Of a stretch of DNA of 12,768 nucleotides, positions 7,501-12,768 are shown piece by piece. The notes beneath the pieces were generated by a model. That model did no database searches. It was not told the origin of the DNA and was given only the letters and a program-made list of their open reading frames with translations. The stretch is from a bacterium (GTDB lineage: Archaea > Nanoarchaeota > Nanoarchaeia > Woesearchaeales > UBA10216). The position numbers and the translations under genes are program-made. The DNA lies in the NCBI GenBank assembly GCA_024206195.1, contig JAAGZO010000863.1:1-12768 (forward strand), written 5' to 3'. Numbering within the stretch: position 1 is the first letter of the stretch; every line of letters starts with the position of its first letter.

Positions 7501-8405
7501 TAGGATATTATATGGAAGATCTGAGGGGTAATACAACTCCACTCTCAGATGCATTAAGAACATTGAATAAACAATTTGATGTCTGGGAAGAAGATTTATA
7601 TGATGCAGGGGCTGCTGAAAATTCTTTATCTGCAGAAAGAAAAGAAGCAATAGATGTAACTACCGCACTCTATGATGCTAATGGACAATTATTAGAAGCA
7701 GAAGAAAAAAGACTAGATTCATATAAACAATTTATTTCTTTATCACAATCAATACAAGATTTTAATGAAAGTCAATTTGCTGCTACTGCTACTACTCAAG
7801 ATTGGCAAAATGAAATTTACAGAATAACACAAGCAATAGGAAGTCTTGATGCCAATTCTGAAACTTACAATGATGATTTATATACTCTTATGAATGATCA
7901 ATTTGAAGCAACAAAACAACTTGTTGATCTTGCCAGAAGTCAATTAAATGCTTACTTAGATGCACAGAAATCATTAGATGAGCAAATATGGGAATTAACT
8001 GGTGGTGGAACAGGAAGTCAATTTACTTCTACATCAATGTGGGAAGAAAGATATTTTAAATTATTAGGTGAAGCTCAAACAGGAGATTTAGATGCAATAT
8101 CAGCTTTCCAATCTTTTATACCTCAATGGATGGAAGTATTGTCTGCTGCAGGTTTTAGTAGTCAAGATTTAGCAATGACCGCCGCTGGAGCATTAGGAGG
8201 ATTAAGTGCTGGATTGAATGCACCAATACAAGATGTTAGAAATCTTGCAGGTACTGAAATTACTTCAACTCAGGAACCGACTTTTATTACTGTACAAGTT
8301 GTTATTGATGGCAGAGAAATTGGATACACTATTGCTGAGCAAATTGATTCAGGAAATCCAGTATTGCTAGAAAGTTTAGATAAAAATCAACAACAAAATG
8401 CCTAA
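4503..8405 (+). CDS. tail tape measure protein (TP901 type)
   Basis: The 1300-residue protein sets tail length and is ejected with the DNA. Residues about 75-290 contain the TP901-type core: 'GMEFEKTMVIVKGVS', 'AKLLGETTEFSATQAAEGLKFL', 'MAGISVTDSVTALPGVLDLA', 'SAD.ASNAMTAMG' and 'DAGIQGSMAGTQLNQAMLR'. Hydrophobic stretches lie at about 51-70 and 375-400. A glycine/alanine-rich one at about 743-767 ('MGGLVGGLAGAAVGVGVGLV') is a candidate membrane-inserting segment. Long charged coiled coils fill about 435-525 and 585-650, and the rest is mostly helical with spaced aromatic residues. I see no lysozyme or peptidase domain. By the usual 0.15 nm per residue the tail would be near 195 nm. The start has only a modest AAAGGAAAA signal at 4489-4497 within the preceding gene, so translation is likely coupled to the G-T frame. 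Confidence 0.92.
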   Translation: MPKLKLGIDLKDFKRGVAATGVELNKLKSKTRKTTKSMKKDFKSLKASAMGFKTVLIGLTTGFTLGVIIKEINSVGMEFEKTMVIVKGVSRATQDEFEAMSDSAKLLGETTEFSATQAAEGLKFLTMAGISVTDSVTALPGVLDLATAGNLDLATSADIASNAMTAMGMSANELNRINDSFINTTTISNSTVQMLAESFKYVAPTANALGYDIEQLNAFLGKLHDAGIQGSMAGTQLNQAMLRASRVMAKMGMEGDLIDLLERIQDEQWGVNKIMQEFSGRGGRAILILKEMVPELKALESEQRKNKDANKELADQMRDTTEGSLKAFKSIIEGIKLDTFEKNMGGSRGVLDDFTKILRDNKDIYSDSLEGIMQLGNAISVVLVGAFKLITPVIGSVNLLFQDFFKGLDMISEKAEGLDMDLYDMRKTNPEQAQFTQNIRDAQEEIKILKGTIDNMAEGMKKPGAEIAAFLASGVGGYEKQLKKIEEQKEKLKALEEKELQNQTGLNNLLEERKQKEQDIQNMAEVTFGINKDYGDTYEGINEALSTNSKLATDAYKREELKKKLATDINDEMDELSKKYTKEQQDLMAVNKQYDKLKIALEKIGDEEVDISAERKKSLDLVKKTYAELKKQKDAAEQLKVEIKEISEMPIIGDTYDDMSAGEDVAKKEQEKIDKMRRNTAEALAEGVMEGLQAGFEGGIDGALDYMKKSFFKVIGDVLQGTIADSIGNAFAESDFAAKMSDEMGSAMGGLVGGLAGAAVGVGVGLVTSSFAQKKEEEKRSKAYIDSMHKLTNAMEKNNVMLERKLSADYESHSWSEKMFEAQQDLINKYEEIGKAPKARKESEIGIVDERFERELDSWKEARQTARATYKLTMAGLKVDIIKAADEMWEGLAESYKTSYKSAHDEMTSVWGDVINGYLDATAGWSVDLINATAAEKKRIEEMESPIAKLGAILEGDYYDLESNLEATTEARKIYTQAAIAQMAMEIKFAETRNKITDDLGYYMEDLRGNTTPLSDALRTLNKQFDVWEEDLYDAGAAENSLSAERKEAIDVTTALYDANGQLLEAEEKRLDSYKQFISLSQSIQDFNESQFAATATTQDWQNEIYRITQAIGSLDANSETYNDDLYTLMNDQFEATKQLVDLARSQLNAYLDAQKSLDEQIWELTGGGTGSQFTSTSMWEERYFKLLGEAQTGDLDAISAFQSFIPQWMEVLSAAGFSSQDLAMTAAGALGGLSAGLNAPIQDVRNLAGTEITSTQEPTFITVQVVIDGREIGYTIAEQIDSGNPVLLESLDKNQQQNA

Positions 8406-8422
8406 ACATAAAGGAGTATATA

Positions 8423-8836
8423 ATGGCCTTTTCAATGGCAGATGAGTTATCAACAGAAGTAGCAGATTATACAGCTACAGAATTGAGTGTTACTCCTCAA
8501 GGGGTTTTACCAACGATAGGTTCAAAGAATCAGCAAATATTATGGCTTGATGATGGTACGCCATATACTATTAATATCGATGATACTACAACATACCAAG
8601 TAGATTTATCATGGGATTATGTAACTCCCACAGAAGCAGAAACAATAATGGATATGTGGGGAGATCAATCAAAAGCAAATGGAATGGTAAATACTTTTTA
8701 TTGGGTACACCCTACTGATGGAGAAACATATGTAGTAAGATTTATTTCAAAGCCTGTCCACCAAGAACGGGCTGGACAGGTATCCCATCATGGTGTTATG
8801 AGTGTATCTTTTTTTGTTAGTGGTAAAAAGGCATAA
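8423..8836 (+). CDS. minor tail protein between tape measure and baseplate hub (gpM-like position)
   Basis: The 137-residue protein is rich in beta strands: 'ILWLDDGTPYTINIDDTTTYQVDLSWDYVTPTEAETIMDMW' (about residues 38-78), then 'KANGMVNTFYWVHPTDGETYVVRFISKP' and a final 'GVMSVSFFVSG'. A motif 'F.W.HP.DG..Y.VRF...P' in a short beta-rich protein directly after the tape measure is common in siphoviruses. It fits lambda gpM or distal-tail-like proteins that cap the tape measure and begin the tail tip. I cannot decide between a gpM homologue and a small distal tail protein from sequence alone. The start is supported by AAAGGAG at 8410-8416. The stop overlaps the next gene's Shine-Dalgarno (ATAAGGAG), so the two are translated together. 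Confidence 0.65.
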   Translation: MAFSMADELSTEVADYTATELSVTPQGVLPTIGSKNQQILWLDDGTPYTINIDDTTTYQVDLSWDYVTPTEAETIMDMWGDQSKANGMVNTFYWVHPTDGETYVVRFISKPVHQERAGQVSHHGVMSVSFFVSGKKA

Positions 8837-8846
8837 GGAGTAAACA

Positions 8847-11800
8847 ATGGCAGGTATTGAATGGCTATTTGAAATTGATGCAACTCCAGCTACTTATTTT
8901 GGAACAAAGTCAACTACCTTTGATGCAAAGACTTATTATGGATTAGTTAATCCTTCATTCCGCGGGCTACCATCCATTCGTATTAAAACTGAGATGAATT
9001 CACATGCCAATTCTAAATTCTCTTTTGAAGTAATGGATAATGCAAGTACTTTTGCAGCAAGTGATTTTGAAGGAAAAGAAGTAATAATAAGAATGGTATC
9101 AAGTAGTGTTGAACTTCAAGCATGGCGTTTTGTTATAGAAACAGCACAAGAGAGTCACCGTTCATGGAAAATAAATTGCAAAGATTTTTTATCTACTCTT
9201 ATAGATGGTGTTTGGCCTAATACTGGATTAGTAAAAGATATTTTTCCAGAGAGATATGTAAAAAGAGACGGAGAACTACAGATAAGTGAATCAGATTGTT
9301 TACCTATGGTATTTGGTACAACATATATTCCTTTATCTTCTATTTTTGATACTCCAGATGTAAAGTTTGTTCTTGGTGAATCCGGTCCTACATATACAAT
9401 AACTGAATTAACTACCCCAAGAGATCAGGATGGTCCTTCAACTTTTTCTTCAGGAGTAACATATACACAGTCAACAGTTTCATCTACAAGAGTTTTTATT
9501 CCCACCCTTAATGCAGGTAGTATTGATATGTGGTGGAGATCTGGACAAAGAAGACTTGCTCCAGTAGTGAAGTTTAGTAGGAATGATACCGCATCACTTA
9601 CAAATATAATTAATGTAATAAAATATGTTATAAAAGACTTTGGAGCCGTAGATGCAGATTTTGATTCTACTTCATGGACCGCTGCTGCTGCCACTATCAC
9701 TTCAAGGGGTTTGACTTTTAATAAAGGATATTACAAACACCAGAGTAGAAGTTCTGTTTTATGTAATCTTTTAAACATTGCAGGTGCAACTTTAATTATT
9801 GGGGAAACGATAGAGATTTATTTAAATAGTAAATCTTCTGCTGCTACTATTACTACTTCTAATATATTAGGAAATACTCAAAATGGTCCGGGTAGTTTTA
9901 AATATACAAAGAACTTACCAAATTCAAATAATTCTGGAGCAATAGCATTTTCAACAATTAATAAACCAGAAGATGATTTGGTTACAGTGGTAGTTCCTGC
10001 TTTAGGTAGCACTTCAGATCCAGTAAATAAAACTTTAAGCGTAGTGGGAATAAATGACACTCAGGACGCCCAAAAAGTCGGTATATTCCACTATCAGAAA
10101 TTACTTAATAGTTTAGGTCGTATTTCTTTTAAAACACCATATTCGGCCCCTTTGAGAGTCGGAAGAATAATTACAGTATATGATTCTGGTGGTATGTATG
10201 GGGAATCAAAAACAGTAGAAATTGATTCTTTATTATATAATAAAAATACTACTATTGAAGTTGAAGGTATAGTTCGGAATTCAACTTATGTACAAGATTG
10301 GGGCGATATATCGCCTTCTGCTGTATCTGTTAGTGATTCTCCCACAGCAAATGAAATAACTGTTTTGTCAAAAGCTACAGATGCAGCTGCAACTTATACA
10401 GATACATATGCAGTTCTTGTAGCTGATGCAGGAACACTTGCCTACTCAGATTTTATAGATGGAAATACACTTTCTGTAACTGCTGCATATAGTACTTCAG
10501 GCCTTTATATGAATAAAGATTATATAGGTTTTTGGGATCAACCTGCTGGAGCATTCGCTAATTATATGTCTTTGAATGGTGACTTTAGAGCAGGTGGAGT
10601 TGCAAGTAATTATATGTTCTTTGATGAAAGTGCTGGAACACTAAATATTAATGGATCTATCTCTGTCCAAAATCCAACAGGAGTGAGATCAGATTTAAAT
10701 GTAGAAAATGGTGCAGATGTAACAGGAACACATACAGCAAACAATGCCTCAAATTATACTGGGAGTACAATAAGTACTTCATATACTTCTGCTAAATGTA
10801 CAGATCCTTTGGCAGATCAAACGAGTACACATCAATCTGCCTCTACCGCTGCAGTAGGGTCATATTCTTGGACGGTTTATAACAATTGGGTAACAAACGG
10901 CACTCAAATTAATGGAACATCTATTGCAACTGATACAGTTTATTTAAATAGACTATATGCATTAACTGGTTCTGTTTCATTTGTTGGTTGTCAAATGACT
11001 TTTCAAAATGGATCAGATTTAGAATTGCAATCTACAGCAGATGGTACATCTACATTGGAATTTTCAAGAGGTAGTTATTCGTGGAATACCTATTTAACAG
11101 GAAGTGGAAGTAATTTTGTTGTTGGTCCAACTTCATTTGGGACGACAACATATACTATAGGTAATTCTTATTTGAATTATGCCGTTGTATATAGTACTAC
11201 AACATCATCTTTACATGCAGGCGCTTCAAATGTGAATCATGCTCATATAAATTGTTATAATAGTTCACCAAGGGTAGTTATAAGTGTGGGTCCAGTAAGT
11301 GCAAAATATTATACTTTTTCAATAACTGCTTTATATACTTCGAGTTCGATGGCTTTAGGTGAATCTGGTAATAGGTGGAGTAATACTTATACTACCCTTC
11401 TTAATGTTTCAAGTACTGCTACAATGGCGGCAATAAATGCTACAGGGAATGTAGCTCCTTCTGCAAATAATACATACACTTGTGGTACAGCATCATATAA
11501 ATGGTCTCAATTGCATACTTATTTGTTTTATTGTTCTTATATTACTCCATTAGTGGATAGTACATATAATTGTGGGCATACAAGTTATGGATGGGCACAG
11601 GTATATACTGATAATATGAGGATTGGAGACTCTGTTTTTGATGGTATAGCACCATTCGCAGCTAATAATTGTCTTATAGGTAATTCTACTTACTACTTCG
11701 GAGCTATGTATGCATATAAGTATTGGTCTAAAGTTGCAGATGGAACTTTTGATTCACTTGACGATTTACAGATACTTGATGATATGGGGCCAATTAAAGA

Positions 11801-12314
11801 TAAAGACGGGAAGTATATACCTCATGGTAGAGGTTTTAAAGGACCACGACAAAGAGATATGCATCCTGCTATTACTAATTTTGATGATCTTCCAAAAATG
11901 TTTAAAGAAGAATATCGTATAGATATTACTAAAGAAGAGTTACATGCAATCCTGCACGAATCAGCAGATCCAATAGATGTACCAAATATAACGGTTACAA
12001 AAGATTATTTAAAAAATAATAAGGATGATTTGAAGGGATGGCTTAAAAGACGGGGTGATACTCAAATAGGTATAATTGATGTAGAAGAAGTCCATGAAAA
12101 AGGGGAAGATTATATTATTAAAAATCCTATAATTGATGCTGATTTTATAGAGAGTCAATTATTTAATGATATGGGAAAAGAGGCACAATTATATGAAGGT
12201 GCTATAAGGCAATTGAATAAAAGAGTAAAAAAAGAAAGAATAGAATATCAAGCTACAATAGAAGGTTTGATAGAAAGAATAAATAGGTTAGAAAAGAAAG
12301 TAAAAAACAATTAA
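8847..12314 (+). CDS. baseplate hub fused to a tail fibre with C-terminal coiled coil
   Basis: This 1155-residue protein has three parts. Residues 1 to about 485 are a tail-tip hub: beta-rich start, 'SVLCNLLNIAGATLIIGE', 'PGSFKYTKNLPNSNNSGAIA', 'NKPEDDLVTVVVPALG' and 'NDTQDAQKVGIFHYQKLLNSL', a series I associate with hub proteins of prophage tails that do the job of lambda gpJ. Residues about 490-960 are a Ser/Thr/Asn/Gly-rich shaft with 'TGTHTANNASNYTG' and at least five copies of a Gly-x5-aromatic repeat (Gly at 772, 838, 880, 910 and 945). Residues about 961-1155 are charged and mixed, start with 'DGTFDSLDDLQIL' and end in a coiled coil ('LYEGAIRQLNKRV' onward), as in fibre trimerisation ends. 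No lysozyme domain and no Ser-Lys dyad of an S74 chaperone is apparent. It probably carries host recognition. ATAAGGAG at 8833-8840 fixes the start. Confidence 0.78.
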   Translation: MAGIEWLFEIDATPATYFGTKSTTFDAKTYYGLVNPSFRGLPSIRIKTEMNSHANSKFSFEVMDNASTFAASDFEGKEVIIRMVSSSVELQAWRFVIETAQESHRSWKINCKDFLSTLIDGVWPNTGLVKDIFPERYVKRDGELQISESDCLPMVFGTTYIPLSSIFDTPDVKFVLGESGPTYTITELTTPRDQDGPSTFSSGVTYTQSTVSSTRVFIPTLNAGSIDMWWRSGQRRLAPVVKFSRNDTASLTNIINVIKYVIKDFGAVDADFDSTSWTAAAATITSRGLTFNKGYYKHQSRSSVLCNLLNIAGATLIIGETIEIYLNSKSSAATITTSNILGNTQNGPGSFKYTKNLPNSNNSGAIAFSTINKPEDDLVTVVVPALGSTSDPVNKTLSVVGINDTQDAQKVGIFHYQKLLNSLGRISFKTPYSAPLRVGRIITVYDSGGMYGESKTVEIDSLLYNKNTTIEVEGIVRNSTYVQDWGDISPSAVSVSDSPTANEITVLSKATDAAATYTDTYAVLVADAGTLAYSDFIDGNTLSVTAAYSTSGLYMNKDYIGFWDQPAGAFANYMSLNGDFRAGGVASNYMFFDESAGTLNINGSISVQNPTGVRSDLNVENGADVTGTHTANNASNYTGSTISTSYTSAKCTDPLADQTSTHQSASTAAVGSYSWTVYNNWVTNGTQINGTSIATDTVYLNRLYALTGSVSFVGCQMTFQNGSDLELQSTADGTSTLEFSRGSYSWNTYLTGSGSNFVVGPTSFGTTTYTIGNSYLNYAVVYSTTTSSLHAGASNVNHAHINCYNSSPRVVISVGPVSAKYYTFSITALYTSSSMALGESGNRWSNTYTTLLNVSSTATMAAINATGNVAPSANNTYTCGTASYKWSQLHTYLFYCSYITPLVDSTYNCGHTSYGWAQVYTDNMRIGDSVFDGIAPFAANNCLIGNSTYYFGAMYAYKYWSKVADGTFDSLDDLQILDDMGPIKDKDGKYIPHGRGFKGPRQRDMHPAITNFDDLPKMFKEEYRIDITKEELHAILHESADPIDVPNITVTKDYLKNNKDDLKGWLKRRGDTQIGIIDVEEVHEKGEDYIIKNPIIDADFIESQLFNDMGKEAQLYEGAIRQLNKRVKKERIEYQATIEGLIERINRLEKKVKNN
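11160..11729 (+). repeat. degenerate repeats in the fibre shaft
   Basis: At protein level five units share a Gly followed six residues later by an aromatic residue and then a Tyr or similar: G772-NSYLN-Y778, G838-ESGNR-W844, G880-TASYK-W886, G910-HTSYG-W916 and G945-NSTYY-F951. Spacings between glycines are 66, 42, 30 and 35 residues. Units three and four are closest (TCGTASYKWSQ and NCGHTSYGWAQ) and each carries a Cys before the Gly, as does the last unit three residues before its Gly. DNA identity is low, so the repeats are old and not a recent expansion. Similar 'LG....RW..VY' repeats occur in many phage fibres ahead of the C-terminal domain. Confidence 0.65.
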
Positions 12315-12323
12315 AACGGGAGA
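12315..12323 (+). promoter_or_regulatory. AACGGGAGA-type ribosome-binding site
   Basis: This is a perfect nine-base match to 2117-2125 and 3732-3740. All other genes of the window use AAGGAG-like sites. Here it stands directly after the hub-fibre stop and seven bases before the ATG at 12331, so it decides that start. Confidence 0.6.
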
Positions 12324-12330
12324 AAACAAA

Positions 12331-12540
12331 ATGACAAACCAGATTCAAGAACAACCACAGCAACAGAGTATGAATGACATACCAATGGATGAAGAGATTG
12401 TTACTCAATTACTTGGGGCAGCGTCTGCTAATTCAGTTAAGCAGGCATCACTTATTAAAAAATTGGATATGGAAAACGTGGAGTTAAAAAAGAAAGTTGC
12501 AGAATTAGAAGAAAAGTTGAAAGCCCTACCTAAGAAATAA
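12331..12540 (+). CDS. small coiled-coil protein of unknown function
   Basis: I do not recognise this 69-residue protein. It has a Gln-rich, polar N-terminus ('QEQPQQQS'), a short helix 'EEIVTQLLGAASANSVKQAS' and a C-terminal leucine-heptad helix from about residue 41 ('LIKKLDMENVELKKKVAEL' and on) ending in lysines. There is no signal peptide or membrane segment, so a holin is unlikely. The ACGGGAGA site seven bases before the ATG and the fit to the operon's codon use support it as real. Sitting right after the fibre gene, it may be a fibre-associated or assembly helper, but that is only position. The last codons contain AGCCCTACC (12522-12530), one arm of an alternative hairpin with the sequence after the stop. 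Confidence 0.7.
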   Translation: MTNQIQEQPQQQSMNDIPMDEEIVTQLLGAASANSVKQASLIKKLDMENVELKKKVAELEEKLKALPKK

Positions 12541-12545
12541 TATTA

Positions 12546-12582
12546 ATAGGCGGTAGGGCTAGATAAAAGTCCTATCGCTTAT
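12546..12582 (+). terminator. probable operon-end hairpin / intrinsic terminator
   Basis: Bases 12546-12560 pair with 12568-12582 to give a continuous 15-bp stem (three G-U pairs in RNA) around a 7-nt loop. A T-rich stretch follows, but only after four A bases (T-runs at 12587-12590 and 12593-12598), so the tract is weaker than in a textbook terminator. Read on the - strand, the stem is followed by TAATATTATTTC, which is no T-tract. It therefore serves the + strand tail operon best. Convergent gene ends on both sides fit a terminator. Confidence 0.55.
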
Positions 12583-12764
12583 AAAATTTTCATTTTTTCT
12601 TTTAATATATCTACTTTTGGTTTTGCACATTCTCCTTTTTCTGCTCTTACTTCACCTTCAGAATCAACAATTATGATGTATTCAGGAATGTCGTCTTTAG
12701 GATCTATTGATTCAAATATTTTACTTCGACGAAGATATTCTGACATTTTAATATCAGGCATCAT
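12579..12764 (-). CDS. C-terminal part of a convergent hypothetical protein
   Basis: This - strand frame runs from the window edge to a TAA at 12581-12579, inside the terminator-like stem. The visible 61 residues start 'MMPDIKMSEYLRRSKIFESI' and contain a strand-like 'EYIIIVDSEGEVRAE' and a Lys-rich end. The frame is still open at the edge, so the ATG at 12764 may be internal and no ribosome-binding site can be judged. It is counted as real because it is not a shadow of any + strand gene, has ordinary charged composition and ends exactly where the + strand operon ends. I do not recognise a family. If real, it marks the boundary of the tail module and a switch of transcription direction. Confidence 0.5.
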   Translation of the reverse strand: MMPDIKMSEYLRRSKIFESIDPKDDIPEYIIIVDSEGEVRAEKGECAKPKVDILKEKMKIL

Positions 12765-12768
12765 TCTG

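Noticed and set aside
9425..9700. Antisense frame within the hub gene
   Set aside because: Shadow of the hub reading frame; no initiation signal or recognisable sequence.
11710..11922. Second + strand frame inside the fibre gene
   Set aside because: Leucine/isoleucine-rich out-of-frame reading of AT-rich DNA, no Shine-Dalgarno, and the fibre frame continues intact to its coiled coil.
1..12768. CRISPR array, insertion sequence, attachment site or integrase
   Set aside because: No regularly spaced direct repeats, transposase or recombinase motifs, or tRNA-end-like repeats were seen on either strand.

Overview
This window is a contiguous stretch of the virion-assembly (head-tail connector and tail) module of a long-tailed, non-contractile (siphovirus-type) tailed phage or prophage. 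The DNA is AT-rich, roughly one third G+C by eye, with strong AGA/TTA/GAA codon preference. Eleven of the twelve stop codons on the + strand are TAA and one is TAG. Genes are tightly packed, mostly behind AAGGAG-like Shine-Dalgarno sites, and use the standard bacterial code. No integrase, rRNA, tRNA or host gene is present, so neither the host nor the lifestyle can be named. The gene families resemble those of siphoviruses and prophages of Gram-negative bacteria, but that is inference.

Layout, all + strand except the last gene: (1) the 3' end of a permuted papain-like cysteine hydrolase, cut by the window edge; (2) four small connector genes at 287-2118: DnaT-like head-tail adaptor, probable head-closure protein, HK97-gp10-like neck/tail-completion protein and tail terminator; (3) a 71-nt leader and the major tail tube protein at 2190-3596, which carries an extra inserted module; (4) a 150-nt structured intergenic region whose loops are complementary to the next ribosome-binding site; (5) the tail assembly chaperone at 3747-4501, read as a short form and a -1 frameshifted long form (G and G-T, as in lambda); (6) a 1300-residue tape measure protein; (7) a small minor tail protein; (8) a 1155-residue baseplate hub fused to a tail fibre; (9) a 69-residue coiled-coil protein followed by a 15-bp hairpin that looks like the end of the operon; (10) the 3' part of a convergent - strand ORF.

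The genes form one assembly line. The connector proteins close the filled head and cap the tail. The tube protein polymerises around the tape measure, which the G/G-T chaperones keep soluble and whose length sets tail length (about 195 nm if the usual 0.15 nm per residue holds). The minor tail and hub-fibre proteins build the host-recognising tip.

Nothing here amounts to a wholly new system. The points most worth following up are the frameshift site, the possible RNA switch before the chaperone gene, the inserted module in the tube protein, the repeat region of the hub-fibre fusion, and the mutually exclusive hairpins at the 3' end of the operon.
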